A stretch of DNA of 64,000 bases from Rhizobium sp. BK313 (GCF_014193655.1 NZ_JACHZQ010000007.1:248001-312000); one strand, 5' to 3'. Counted from the first letter of the stretch, positions 26,163 through 39,317 are shown. Made by a program: numbers and translations. Notes: generated by a model not told the origin, from the sequence alone.

Positions 26163-27051
26163 CCCCCGCGAAACTGTCGCTCACGGCCGCCAGCAATAGT
26201 TTCAGGGCTGGCGGCTGAACACGCCTGCGCCGCCAAATCATCACAAGCGATGCCGTCCGCGTCGGATCCGGCCAAGGCATCTCGCTGATTTCGCCGCGAT
26301 CGAGTGCGTCGACGACTGCAAGGCGCGGAACCAGACTTGCGCCCGTACCGGCTGCGACGAGCCGCGCAATTGTGCCGATGCTGCCGACTTCAGCGGCGAG
26401 CTTCGGTGCCGCTAACCCGGCCGCGTCAAATGCTTTGTCGAACAGATGTCGATAGACGCAGCCGACCTCTGTTGCCACGAAGCTCATGGAGGCAAGTGCT
26501 GCCAAATCGCCTCTTTTCGACGTGGATTCCTGCTCATGAGGTGCAATGAGGATCAACGGCTCCGCCGATATCGTCCGCTTCGCCAGGCGTTCATCGAGAC
26601 CGTCCTTGTCAAAACAGAAGGCGACATCGATCTCGCCGTCTTCAAGCTTCCGCAATAGATCGTCGCTGCCCGCAACCTTCAACCGTAGACTGACATCAGG
26701 ATGATCGCTCTGAAAAGCCGACAGCAATTGCGGAAGCTTCACGGAAGCAACTGTCTCCAGCGCGCCGATCGTCACCGTTCCGACCGCACGCCCAGAAGCT
26801 GCTTCGACCGCCGCGCGGGCCTCGTCCGCCACTGTCAGAATTTCTTCGGCATAGGGCCTTAAAGTTTCGCCCGCTGCTGTCAGCTCCAGGCCCATTCTCG
26901 ATCGGATAAAGAGCTCGGTGCCCAGTTCGGTTTCGAGCGACTGGATCTGATCACTCACGCTCGATTGCGCGAGATGGACCTCCTCGGCAGCACGGGTGAA
27001 ATTCCGGTTCCGGGCGACCGCGAGGAATGTCTTGAGTAGTCTGGGGTGCAT
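26113..27051 (-). CDS. LysR-family transcriptional regulator
   Basis: 312 residues from MHPRLLKTFLAVARNRNFTR. The N-terminal winged helix-turn-helix is clear (AAEEVHLAQSSVSDQIQSLE), followed by a LysR substrate-binding domain with IGALETVASVKLPQLLSAF and GTGASLVPRLAVVDAL. The C-terminus is slightly longer than usual (FAGVKPADARPRHAVPSPL) and this tail is encoded in the 50-base overlap with the convergent SDR gene. LysR proteins usually control a divergent neighbour; upstream here is the potassium-channel gene on the same strand, so the target is not evident. Confidence 0.9.
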   Translation of the reverse strand: MHPRLLKTFLAVARNRNFTRAAEEVHLAQSSVSDQIQSLETELGTELFIRSRMGLELTAAGETLRPYAEEILTVADEARAAVEAASGRAVGTVTIGALETVASVKLPQLLSAFQSDHPDVSLRLKVAGSDDLLRKLEDGEIDVAFCFDKDGLDERLAKRTISAEPLILIAPHEQESTSKRGDLAALASMSFVATEVGCVYRHLFDKAFDAAGLAAPKLAAEVGSIGTIARLVAAGTGASLVPRLAVVDALDRGEISEMPWPDPTRTASLVMIWRRRRVQPPALKLLLAAVSDSFAGVKPADARPRHAVPSPL

Positions 27052-27267
27052 CGAGCCGTGCCGAACTAGGGTCAGAACAAGCGCCGTCAAATGACGAGAC
27101 AACGCCCAATAGAGACGACGCTGCCATATCGCTTATGTCATCGTCAACATCGCGGTATGATCGGAAGCGAGATCGACCGAGGGTCCGGGCCATCGGTTGC
27201 TCGCATTTACTTGGGCGCCAGCATCGAAAACGCTTCCAACATCGCCTTGGTCGCACCGTCGTTTCCG

Positions 27268-28335
27268 TCAGGGCGTCGGTGTCGTACCGCGTCTCTCAAG
27301 TGCGGTTTTACGGATAATGTCCGCAATCTCCGGGCTGCTGCTGGACAGCATCTGGAAATCCGCTGAATAGAGCGACAGCAGTGAGACCTCGGTCGCGGCG
27401 CTGACGGTCGCCGAGCGGGGTTCGCCGCTGATTAGCGCCATCTCGCCGAAGAAGCTGCCGGAGCCGAGCTCCACAGGGTTCGGTGTCGCGACATTGACGC
27501 GACCTTCAACGATGAAGAACATCTGGTCGCCGGTCTCGCCCTTGCGGCAGATTATAGCGCCAGCCGGCACGACACGAGGCCTCAGGGCTCGCACGATCTC
27601 GATGAGTGCGGCCGAGCCGAGCTTCTGGAACAGCGGCACCGCTGCAACTAGCTGCCAATTGCGCACGAAGTCCTGGTGGCGAACCTCTTCGTAGAAGCCG
27701 GTCGCGAGAATGCCGGCCCAGAGCGCAAAGATGCCGATCCCACTCATCATGACCAGACCGGCAAGTACGCGGCCGGCGAAACTTTGCGGAATCTCGTCGC
27801 CATAGCCGGTGGTCGATAGCGTAACCACCGCCCACCACATCGCCAGGGGGATGCTACCGAACTTGTCAGGCTGGGCGTCGCGCTCGATGATATAGGCTGC
27901 GAGCGCCGCTCCGAACAGAACGATGCCGAAGATCGAGGTGACGCCGATCAGGTTGTGCGCCTCTTTAGTCAGAACCTTGCCCAGCAGCCGGAAGAAGGTC
28001 GAGCCGCGCAGAGGCTTCAGCAGCCAGATTGCACAATAAAGACTCTGATCGCGCCTGCCGACGAACAGGAATGCGGCCACAGGGACCAAAACCGCGAGTA
28101 CGTCGACTGTGATTTCCAGCACCCTGCCGCGAACGCCTCTTGCCCGCTGCATGATCAGCGTCTCGATCAGTTGTAGGACGTAGGCAGCCCAGATGCCGGC
28201 GAGCAGGACCTCCAAAATAAGCCTGGTCCGTTCGGTCAAGTCCGGCGCCGTAAGTGCAGCCACCGTCGCGAGGCCGATTGCAACGAGCAGTGTGTTGAGT
28301 GATGCCGAAATCTTCGAGAAAGGGAGTGCCGACAT
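27268..28335 (-). CDS. Cyclic-nucleotide-gated potassium channel, MlotiK1-like
   Basis: 355 residues, the same length as the structurally studied Mesorhizobium MlotiK1 channel. Six transmembrane helices occupy residues ~10-225; the pore has the selectivity filter TLSTTGYGDEIP, followed by S6 MMSGIGIFALWAGILATGF. The C-terminal cyclic-nucleotide-binding domain (about 240-350) contains FFGEMALISGEPRSATVSA, the phosphate-binding cassette with its Arg. Cyclic AMP binding is expected to open the channel. Voltage-sensor arginines are sparse, as in MlotiK1. GGGGG lies before the ATG. The gene stands alone. Confidence 0.95.
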   Translation of the reverse strand: MSALPFSKISASLNTLLVAIGLATVAALTAPDLTERTRLILEVLLAGIWAAYVLQLIETLIMQRARGVRGRVLEITVDVLAVLVPVAAFLFVGRRDQSLYCAIWLLKPLRGSTFFRLLGKVLTKEAHNLIGVTSIFGIVLFGAALAAYIIERDAQPDKFGSIPLAMWWAVVTLSTTGYGDEIPQSFAGRVLAGLVMMSGIGIFALWAGILATGFYEEVRHQDFVRNWQLVAAVPLFQKLGSAALIEIVRALRPRVVPAGAIICRKGETGDQMFFIVEGRVNVATPNPVELGSGSFFGEMALISGEPRSATVSAATEVSLLSLYSADFQMLSSSSPEIADIIRKTALERRGTTPTP

Positions 28336-28448
28336 TCAATACCCCCGCGACCGGCCTGCCACTCGTCTAGAATAGGATGCGTTCGGTCCAAACGTAAAGG
28401 GCTGGTGGACATGCAGAGCAACCAGTGTTGACCAGTGGAACGAGCAAT

Positions 28449-28928
28449 CTATCGCTGCTCGACATCCAGCGGAAAACCCTTGAAAGCCTTGATTTCCTTG
28501 AGCACGAACGTCGTCTGCATCTCCTTGATGCGCGGCAATCGGCGAACGACCGCCATGGCAAAATCCGCATAGCTATCGAGGTCTGCAGCGACGACCTGCA
28601 GTAGGAAATCCGCGTCTCCGGCGATGCTGTAGCACGCCACGACTTCGCTCAGCTTCAGGACGTCGTGTGAGAATTTCTCGGCTTCGGCCTCGCTGTGGCT
28701 GTCGATCTTCACCCTGATGAAAGCCAGGACGCCGAGGCCGACCTGGCGTCTGTCGAGGGTCGCCGTATAGCCCTGGATGACTCCGGTTTCTTCCAATTGG
28801 CGCACACGCCGCCAGCATGGGGAGGTTGAGAGCCCGACTTGGGATGAAAGCGCCTGATTGGTCAGGCGTCCGTCTTTTTGAAGCGCTCCAAGAATTCGCA
28901 AATCGATAGGCTCAAGCATACTGGGCAT
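28449..28928 (-). CDS. Lrp/AsnC-family transcriptional regulator
   Basis: 159 residues from MPSMLEPIDLRILGALQKDG. The N-terminal helix-turn-helix (LTNQALSSQVGLSTSPCWRR) is followed by the RAM ligand-binding/oligomerisation domain (about 75-150; VVACYSIAGDADFLLQVVA). TGAGG lies about seven bases before this ATG, which decides the start over several upstream in-frame starts. It is divergent from the DUF2000 gene with a 131-base gap, and this pairing suggests that it regulates that gene. Confidence 0.92.
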   Translation of the reverse strand: MPSMLEPIDLRILGALQKDGRLTNQALSSQVGLSTSPCWRRVRQLEETGVIQGYTATLDRRQVGLGVLAFIRVKIDSHSEAEAEKFSHDVLKLSEVVACYSIAGDADFLLQVVAADLDSYADFAMAVVRRLPRIKEMQTTFVLKEIKAFKGFPLDVEQR

Positions 28929-29059
28929 ATCCAACCTCATTTTTGTAGAAATTTGGTAGGCTCTACCACAATTGCAATTCGATCGGTAAAGAAAGGTAAG
29001 ATTATCCCCGATGTGGGAGATATCCTGTGAGAGCATAGTCTCAACAGCTGCAGGTCTCC

Positions 29060-29476
29060 ATGCTTCCCGATATCCGTCTTGCCATTGTCGTCAATCCGGC
29101 ACTCCCGCTCGGTTTGATCGCCAACACTGCCGGCGCCATTGCGATCGGACTGGGTGCGAAATTTCCAGCACTCGCGGCGCGTCAATTGAGCGACAGGGAG
29201 GGGCGCACCATCGACATCAGCTCGAACATGCCGGTTCCGGTGTTGCAGGCGGATGCCGAGGCTATCCGGTCGCTGTTGTTGAAGACTTTGCCGCAGCAGG
29301 ACGACCGCGCGATCGTTCCGTTTCCCGCTTTCGCCCGGTCGCTGCATGATTACAGGGAGTATGAGGCGACATTTCCGGATCACAATCTTGCCGGCGAGGT
29401 AATTGACGGCCTGGGGCTGGCAGGCCCATCGAAATGGGTGAAATCGCTGACGGGTTCGCTGAAGCTGTTGCGCTGA
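29060..29476 (+). CDS. DUF2000 family protein
   Basis: 138 residues starting MLPDIRLAIVVNPALPLGLI. The conserved LANTAGAIAIGLGA-like stretch, here IANTAGAIAIGLGAKFP, and the later VPFPAFARSLHDYREY and HNLAGEVIDGLGLAGP match DUF2000, small cytoplasmic proteins of unknown function with a peptidyl-tRNA-hydrolase-II-like fold. It is divergent from the Lrp/AsnC gene. The ribosome site is weak (GCAGG). Family assignment is from remembered motifs. Confidence 0.75.
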   Translation: MLPDIRLAIVVNPALPLGLIANTAGAIAIGLGAKFPALAARQLSDREGRTIDISSNMPVPVLQADAEAIRSLLLKTLPQQDDRAIVPFPAFARSLHDYREYEATFPDHNLAGEVIDGLGLAGPSKWVKSLTGSLKLLR

Positions 29477-29692
29477 TGCCGGAAAGAAAAGGGCCGGCTT
29501 ACGGAGATAGAGAGTTCCGCTTCGCCGGCCGAGCAAGGACTGAAGAAGAAGGGACGATACACTTCAGTCATCGGACAGTGATGCATCCGATGGTTCTATT
29601 GATAATCCGGCCAGCCTGAACAGGTGCCGAACCGGACGTTCATCTGCGGTTCACGCGGTTTTTGTGTGAAATTTGCAAGAAGCAAACGGGGT
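29477..29692. other. Gap between DUF2000 and the hsp20 promoter
   Basis: Contains a GGCCGGC / GCCGGCC inverted repeat (about 29490-29531) that may close the DUF2000 transcript, though without a T run. No ORF with a ribosome site is visible. Confidence 0.4.
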
Positions 29693-29721
29693 CTTGAACT
29701 CCCGAAAAGCGATCACCATTT
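29693..29721 (+). promoter_or_regulatory. RpoH (sigma-32)-like promoter of hsp20
   Basis: CTTGAA (29693-29698), a 17-base spacer, CCATTT (29716-29721). This fits the alphaproteobacterial RpoH pattern CTTGAA ... CCAT.T. Transcription would start near 29728, giving a leader of about 100 nt. Confidence 0.6.
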
Positions 29722-29727
29722 CCATTC

Positions 29728-29827
29728 TGCGGGTGCCAAACGGGCTCGCGTAACCATCCCGAGGCCGCCCAGAGCGGGGTCGCGGGGTACAAAACCGAAT
29801 CGCAATCGTCGCTCACAGGAGGACACC
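29728..29827 (+). promoter_or_regulatory. ROSE-like RNA thermometer candidate
   Basis: The leader ends TCGCTCACAGGAGGACACC before the ATG. TCGCT fits the ROSE anti-Shine-Dalgarno motif U(U/C)GCU, which can pair with AGGA with one bulged G, masking the ribosome site at low temperature. Upstream GC-rich segments (GGCCGCCCAGAGCGGGG) can form further stems. Length and gene type match rhizobial ROSE elements. The full fold was not computed. Confidence 0.5.
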
Positions 29828-30292
29828 ATGCGTCACGTAGACTTCTCTCCCCTTTACCGTTCCACCGTCGGTTTCGACCGTCTTTTCACCATGCTCGACA
29901 GCCTTGCACAGCCGGATCAGGCTCAGACCTATCCGCCCTACAACATCGAGCGCACCGGTGAGAACACCTATCGCATCACCATGGCAGTTGCCGGTTTCGA
30001 TGAAAAGGAACTGAGCATCGAGGCCCATGCCCATGTTCTCCAGGTCAAGGGTGAAAAGAGCGAGGAGCCGACCGAAGCTAGCGAATATCTCTATCGCGGT
30101 ATCGCCAAGCGCGCCTTCGAGCGCCGCTTCCAGCTCGCCGATCATGTCGAGGTCCAGGCGGCTTCACTGAAGAATGGTCTGCTGCACATCGATCTGTTGC
30201 GCAACATTCCGGAAGCCATGAAGCCCCGCCGTATCTCCATTGCCGCCGAGCCGGTCGAGACCCCGAAAGCGATCGAGGCCCATATCAACTAA
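29828..30292 (+). CDS. Small heat-shock protein, Hsp20/IbpA family
   Basis: 154 residues beginning MRHVDFSPLYRSTVGFDRLF, the class A rhizobial sHsp N-terminus. The alpha-crystallin domain (about 38-130) includes YRITMAVAGFDEKELSIEAH and the conserved NGLLHIDLLRNIPE segment. The IxI-like tail RRISIA supports oligomer assembly. It holds unfolding proteins for later refolding by DnaK/ClpB. CAGGAGGA precedes the ATG at ideal spacing. An RpoH-like promoter and a ROSE-like leader point to heat induction. Not part of an operon; a strong terminator follows. Confidence 0.95.
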   Translation: MRHVDFSPLYRSTVGFDRLFTMLDSLAQPDQAQTYPPYNIERTGENTYRITMAVAGFDEKELSIEAHAHVLQVKGEKSEEPTEASEYLYRGIAKRAFERRFQLADHVEVQAASLKNGLLHIDLLRNIPEAMKPRRISIAAEPVETPKAIEAHIN

Positions 30293-30340
30293 GAGCCTTC
30301 AGCAGATAGCCTGAAGACCGATCCTCCCAAGGTCACCAAA

Positions 30341-30372
30341 GCAAGGCGGCGCTCCGATGGAGCGCCGCCTTT
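30341..30372 (+). terminator. Terminator of hsp20
   Basis: Perfect 13 bp stem AAGGCGGCGCTCC / GGAGCGCCGCCTT with a three-base loop, followed by TTTTT. It also separates the convergent symporter gene. Confidence 0.92.
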
Positions 30373-30400
30373 TTGTATTCGGTTGCGGTTGCAACGGCAG

Positions 30401-31417
30401 CTAGGCTGCGTTCGTGGCGCCATTCGTCTCGGCCTTGGCCTTTTCCGCTTCCCGCCTCTTGGCGGCATCCGCATATTTTTGCGCGATGACGGCGCAGGTC
30501 ATGAGCTGGATCTGATGGAACAGCATCAGTGGCAGGACAATGGCGCCGATGCCCTGACCGGCAAAGATGACATTGGCCATCGGCACGCCGCTCGCGAGCG
30601 ACTTCTTCGAGCCGCAAAATGTGATGGTGATCTCGTCGGCGCGGGAGAAGCCGAGCGCGCGGCTGCCGAACATGGTGATGCAGAGCACCAGGGCGAGAAG
30701 CACCATGTTAGCGACAATGACCGTAGCAATATCGACCAGCGAGAAGGTGTGCCACAGGCCCTCAACGACGGCCTCGCTAAAGGCCGAATAGACGACCATC
30801 AGGATCGAACCGCGATCGACCGGCATCAGGATCTTCTTCTTCGAGCGTATCCAATTGCCGATCCAGGGCTGCAGGAGCTGGCCGGCGATGAAGGGCGCCA
30901 GCAGTTGCAGCATGATCTGTTCCAGCACGTCCCAGGAGAACCCGCCATGGCCGCCGACCGAGAAGAGTACGCCGACGAGCAGGGGCGTCAGGAACATGCC
31001 GAAGATGTTGGAGGCCGACGCGGCGCAGATCGCGGCCGGCACATTGCCGCCGGCAATCGAGGTGAAGGCGATCGAGGACTGTACGGTGGACGGCAGCACG
31101 CTCAGAAACAGCATGCCAGTGTAAAGGGAAACCGGCAGGATGCTGTCCGGGACGATATGGCCCATGGCGAGTACCAGCAGTGGGAATATGCCGAAGGTCG
31201 TCAGCAGGATGACGAGATGCAGCCGCCAGTGCAGCAAGCCGGCGATGACGACATCGCGTGACAGGCGGGCGCCGTGCAGGAAGAACAGCAGGCCGATGGC
31301 GAAATTGGTGGCAATGCTGAAATAGTGGGCGCTGCTTCCCTGTACGGGAAAGAAGGAAGCCGTGATCACCGTCAGCACAAGCAGCATGGTGAAGGTATCT
31401 GGAAGAAAGCGGCGCAT
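30401..31417 (-). CDS. Bile acid:sodium symporter family protein (SBF-like)
   Basis: 338 residues from MRRFLPDTFTMLLVLTVITA with about nine to ten membrane helices. The fold signature includes FAIGLLFFLHGARLSRDVVI, LPSTVQSSIAFTSIAGGNVP and TFCGSKKSLASGVPMANVIF, as in the SBF-like/YfeH/Rch1 group rather than animal bile-acid carriers. These proteins move organic anions or sulfated compounds with sodium; the bacterial substrate is generally unknown. GGGGTTGG lies before the ATG; an in-frame GTG at 31465 would add 16 residues. It is divergent from a LysR gene with operator-like repeats between them, so it is probably the regulator's target. Confidence 0.9.
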   Translation of the reverse strand: MRRFLPDTFTMLLVLTVITASFFPVQGSSAHYFSIATNFAIGLLFFLHGARLSRDVVIAGLLHWRLHLVILLTTFGIFPLLVLAMGHIVPDSILPVSLYTGMLFLSVLPSTVQSSIAFTSIAGGNVPAAICAASASNIFGMFLTPLLVGVLFSVGGHGGFSWDVLEQIMLQLLAPFIAGQLLQPWIGNWIRSKKKILMPVDRGSILMVVYSAFSEAVVEGLWHTFSLVDIATVIVANMVLLALVLCITMFGSRALGFSRADEITITFCGSKKSLASGVPMANVIFAGQGIGAIVLPLMLFHQIQLMTCAVIAQKYADAAKRREAEKAKAETNGATNAA

Positions 31418-31473
31418 CGTGCCAACCCCAATCGCAATTACAAGCCGTAAGAATAATCCTTGCACATAGACCT

Positions 31474-31528
31474 ATCGTGATCCACGATGCAAGGAATAAC
31501 AGTTATCGTGATGCAGGATTAACACGAT
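31474..31528. promoter_or_regulatory. Repeated ATCGTG/CACGAT palindromes, LysR operator candidate
   Basis: Two inverted repeats share the half-site ATCGTG: one at 31474-31488 (ATCGTG-ATC-CACGAT) and one at 31505-31528 (ATCGTG-N12-CACGAT) whose last half overlaps the LysR start codon. They lie between the divergent symporter and LysR genes. Confidence 0.6.
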
Positions 31529-32384
31529 GCTTGATCTCACGCAGTTGCGCAGCTTCGTCGCCGTCGAGCAGATGGGCAGTTTCACGCTTGCTGCCGAGCG
31601 GCTCGGCCTCGGTCAATCCACGGTCAGCCAGCATATCCAGCGTTTGGAAACCACGCTCGGCCGCAAGCTTCTGGCTCGCGACACGCATCGGGTGGTGTTG
31701 ACGGGTGATGGAGAGGCACTGCTTGGCCATGCACGGCAGATGCTGTCGATCGAGGGCGAAGTGCAGCAGCTCTTCGCGGGCAACAGCCTGCGCGGTAGCC
31801 TGCGGCTCGGCGTCTCTGAGGATTTCGTCACCAGCCAGTTGCCGGATGTGCTGGAAGAATTCGTCCGCTCGCATCCTTCCGTCGATCTCGAATTGACGGT
31901 CGCCCTCAGTGGTACGCTTTATGAGATGCAGGACAATGGCGACCTTGACCTCGTTCTTGCCAAGCGCCGTCTCGGTGATGTCAGGGGAAAGCTGGTCTAC
32001 CGCGAGCCGTTGGTGTGGCTGGCACGTGACCCGGAGCGCATTCGCGCACTTGCGGCACCCCTGCCGTTGATCGCCTTTCCAGCCCCGAGCGTTACCCGCG
32101 CCGTGGCCCTTGAAGCCTTGCGCCGCCAGCAGGTGCCCTGGCGTATCGTCTGCACCTGCGGCAGCCTCAGCGGCCTGACGGCGGCGGCCCGTGCCGGCAT
32201 GGGCGTCCTCGTTCAACCTCGCAGCATGGCGCCCACGGGACTGTCGGAAATTGCACCGGGCTGGCTGCCGGCATTGGAGGATGTCGAATTCGTGCTGGTG
32301 CCACGCAAAGGCGCGGATCAGTTGCTGGTCAGTGCGTTGTCGGAGGATATTCTGGCAAAGGTGAGAGGGCTGAGATCTACCTAG
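31527..32384 (+). CDS. LysR-family transcriptional regulator
   Basis: 285 residues from MLDLTQLRSFVAVEQMGSFT. The helix-turn-helix AAERLGLGQSTVSQHIQRLE is standard; the ligand domain contains LRLGVSEDFVTSQLPDVLEE and RAGMGVLVQPRSM. It is divergent from the SBF-like symporter with about 109 bases between them and palindromic half-sites that overlap its own start, suggesting autoregulation and control of the symporter. The effector is unknown. Confidence 0.92.
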   Translation: MLDLTQLRSFVAVEQMGSFTLAAERLGLGQSTVSQHIQRLETTLGRKLLARDTHRVVLTGDGEALLGHARQMLSIEGEVQQLFAGNSLRGSLRLGVSEDFVTSQLPDVLEEFVRSHPSVDLELTVALSGTLYEMQDNGDLDLVLAKRRLGDVRGKLVYREPLVWLARDPERIRALAAPLPLIAFPAPSVTRAVALEALRRQQVPWRIVCTCGSLSGLTAAARAGMGVLVQPRSMAPTGLSEIAPGWLPALEDVEFVLVPRKGADQLLVSALSEDILAKVRGLRST

Positions 32385-32587
32385 GGTACTAGGCACTCGA
32401 ATCTCAATCTCGAAATTCGTTTTTAAATCATATAGATAAGGTCGAGTAGTCTTTTGGAATCCCTTCGCCGGCTTCTGTCTCGCCTCTGGCGTGTCCAGCC
32501 CTTTTGATTCACTCATTCAGGTTCGCGTCAGCTTTCGTTAGTACGGTCGAAACAACTGAACGAGCTGAGTCGAGGAAAACCAGCCCG

Positions 32588-32725
32588 ATGAAATATGGTG
32601 CAATGTTTATTTGCGGCTTGATCGCCTGTGTCATGGCGATGACGGTCATAACCCGCCACACGCCCGGCCAGTCGGGCCAAGACGTTTCCCGTTCCGCACT
32701 GTTTATGCACCCAAGTCAGAATTAG
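32588..32725 (+). CDS. 45-residue membrane-anchored peptide (candidate)
   Basis: MKYGAMFICGLIACVMAMTV forms one hydrophobic segment followed by a polar tail ending LFMHPSQN. CGAGGAAAA lies upstream but a little far from the ATG. A good rho-independent terminator 19 bases after the stop, which belongs to no other plus-strand gene, supports real transcription. No known family. Confidence 0.45.
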   Translation: MKYGAMFICGLIACVMAMTVITRHTPGQSGQDVSRSALFMHPSQN

Positions 32726-32743
32726 TCTCCAAATGTGGAGTTA

Positions 32744-32786
32744 AGCGCCGCGTATGTCCCGAGGGGCAGCCACGGCGCTCCTTTTT
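32744..32786 (+). terminator. Terminator after the 45-residue ORF
   Basis: AGCGCCG (32744-32750) / CGGCGCT (32773-32779), followed by CCTTTTT. It ends plus-strand transcription before the convergent lyase gene. Confidence 0.7.
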
Positions 32787-32795
32787 ATCCAAAAA

Positions 32796-33842
32796 TCAGG
32801 CGAGGCAAGCCAGGAAGCCGGTGACATCGTCATCGGTCGTGGCGAAGCTGGTGACGAGACGGATCAGGGTCTCGTTTTCGTTTACCAGTTCGGGCTGCGA
32901 TTCCGGGATCGGCCATTCGTAGAACTTTGCACCCCTGTCTTCCGCCGTCTTGGCGGCAGATTTCGAAATGATCGCAAAGACTTCGTTCGAGGCCGTCGGC
33001 CAGGCGAGGCGGGCTGTAGCGGCCCGCTCGATGCCGGCGCGCAGCCGGTCCGCCATGCGGTTGGAATGGCGGGCAAGGTCGAGCCAGAGGCCGCCTTCGA
33101 AATAACCGTCGAACTGCGCGGCAATGAAACGCGATTTGGAGAAAAGCTGGGCGGCGCGTTTGCGGATGAAATGCATCTCCTTCGCCTGCTCCGGATTGAA
33201 GAAGACGATCGCCTCCGCGCACCAGCAGCCATTCTTGGTACCGCCGAAGGAAAGGATGTCGACGCCACGCTTCCAGGTCATTTCCGCCGGGCTGACGCCG
33301 AGCGCGACCAGCGCGTTGGCGAAGCGAGCGCCATCCATATGCAACGGCAGGCCGTTCGTCCTGCAGACGGACGCGATGGCGTCGATTTCAGCGAGCGAAT
33401 AGACCGTGCCGATTTCCGTCGCCTGGGTGATGGTCACTGCAGCGGCGCGGCCGTGATGCAAGGCGTCCTGCGGGAAGCGGGCGACTTTGGTGGCGAGCGC
33501 CTTGGCGTCGATCTTGCCGGCGGCGCCATCGACCGTCGCCAGTCGCGCACCGCTGAAGAAATCCGGTGCGCCGCATTCGTCCTCGGCCACATGCGCCTCC
33601 GCATGGCAGAAGCTGATGCCGCCCGGCTTCTGAACGCTGGCGAGCGACAGCGAGTTGGCTGCCGTGCCGGTCGCGACGAAAAAGACGGCGACGTCACGTT
33701 CGAAGATCTCGGCGAACTTGGCTTCAACTTGTCTGTCGAGATCACTGGTGCCGTAGGCTGCGGCGAAACCGCCGGATTCGGCAAGGAGACGTTCGGCGAT
33801 CTTGGAATGGGCGCCGGCCCAATTATCGGAGGCAAAGAACAT
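32796..33842 (-). CDS. Low-specificity L-threonine aldolase / beta-eliminating lyase family
   Basis: 348 residues, a fold-type I pyridoxal-phosphate enzyme. FFVATGTAANSLSLASV binds the cofactor phosphate, LHMDGARFANALVALG contains the pyridine-binding Asp, and the Schiff-base Lys is in SFGGTKNGCWCAEAI. Such enzymes split L-threonine or L-allo-threonine into glycine and acetaldehyde and may act on other beta-hydroxy amino acids. The start MFFASDNWAGAHSKI fits the family N-terminus (FxSDN). It stands alone, convergent with the 45-residue ORF. The ribosome site is weak. Confidence 0.9.
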   Translation of the reverse strand: MFFASDNWAGAHSKIAERLLAESGGFAAAYGTSDLDRQVEAKFAEIFERDVAVFFVATGTAANSLSLASVQKPGGISFCHAEAHVAEDECGAPDFFSGARLATVDGAAGKIDAKALATKVARFPQDALHHGRAAAVTITQATEIGTVYSLAEIDAIASVCRTNGLPLHMDGARFANALVALGVSPAEMTWKRGVDILSFGGTKNGCWCAEAIVFFNPEQAKEMHFIRKRAAQLFSKSRFIAAQFDGYFEGGLWLDLARHSNRMADRLRAGIERAATARLAWPTASNEVFAIISKSAAKTAEDRGAKFYEWPIPESQPELVNENETLIRLVTSFATTDDDVTGFLACLA

Positions 33843-33934
33843 GGGTATGTACCAACTGAAACAATGGGATTTGTGGGAAGGCTAACTGAGGTCCGCCGGA
33901 CATTAATCCAATGCCGCAGGGGATCAAGAGTGCT

Positions 33935-34051
33935 ATGCTGAAGGATGCATCACAGAAATTGATCTACGCAATCAACAAACAAAATGATGCGGTGCAGCGA
34001 AACTTTCTTGCTCGAATTTCGAAGCATTGGCAATCTTCCGTCGTCGGTTAA
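33935..34051 (+). CDS. 38-residue ORF in the gltB upstream region (tentative)
   Basis: MLKDASQKLIYAINKQNDAV then QRNFLARISKHWQSSVVG. It is amphipathic and basic, with a poor ribosome site (AGGGGATCAAGAGTGCT). It could be a real small protein or chance. Confidence 0.25.
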   Translation: MLKDASQKLIYAINKQNDAVQRNFLARISKHWQSSVVG

Positions 34052-34111
34052 CGATATTTTGCCGTTTTGCTCTTGCGAAGCCCATCGCTTTCTGGCATAG
34101 AGCTAATGAAT

Positions 34112-34136
34112 TAGGACAGGGTTGCTGTCCTATTTT
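34112..34136 (+). terminator. Hairpin with T run upstream of gltB
   Basis: TAGGACAG / CTGTCCTA stem, five-base loop, then TTTT. It could terminate the preceding 38-residue ORF transcript or act as an attenuator in a gltB leader. Confidence 0.5.
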
Positions 34137-34411
34137 GGCCGCTGAGGCCGAAGATGCGCTAGGGGGTCCTGACGATATCGGGATTTCGGGCTATAGTTAT
34201 CGCGAGCGTGCCCTGTGGGAGCCATTAGGCGGCCAGGCGGAGCGGCGGTGGAATAAGCAAGGCGCGGAACGCTGACGACGGGCTCCACCAAAGGGTCATG
34301 GTCTGCGGCCGATCTTCACAATGCAACAGCGCTGTCGCGCGTCGGACCTGATAACGGGGCGGCGCGGGACGAAGGATCGCCCGTTACGCGGGCCTTACCG
34401 GAGGGAAGACA

Positions 34412-39139
<4,728 letters not shown>

Positions 39140-39317
39140 TCCGCGGCGGCTTGTCTTCCATTCGAGGATTTCGCTCCTGATTGCGATCGCCGGGGAGGCG
39201 ATCGCAACTGTCGAATAGCGGAATCGAATTTGAATTACAGTGCCAGACAGAGCAGCGGGATTTGCCTGCGGGGCACGGGAGCCATCGGCTCCTCTACTAG
39301 AGTGAGGAAACGAAAGC

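Larger units (their letters stand above)
33843..34411. other. Long gap upstream of gltB
   Basis: 569 bases containing a 38-residue ORF, a hairpin with a T run, and otherwise no recognised element. The gltB promoter and leader must be here. An 82-codon open frame at 34027-34275 lacks a ribosome site and was not accepted. Confidence 0.5.

Noticed and set aside
29624..29827. N-terminal extension of Hsp20
   Set aside because: The frame is open, but the strong Shine-Dalgarno and the family N-terminus fix the start at 29828, and the region carries promoter and leader signals.
34027..34275. 82-codon frame upstream of gltB
   Set aside because: No ribosome site, odd composition; more likely leader or non-coding.
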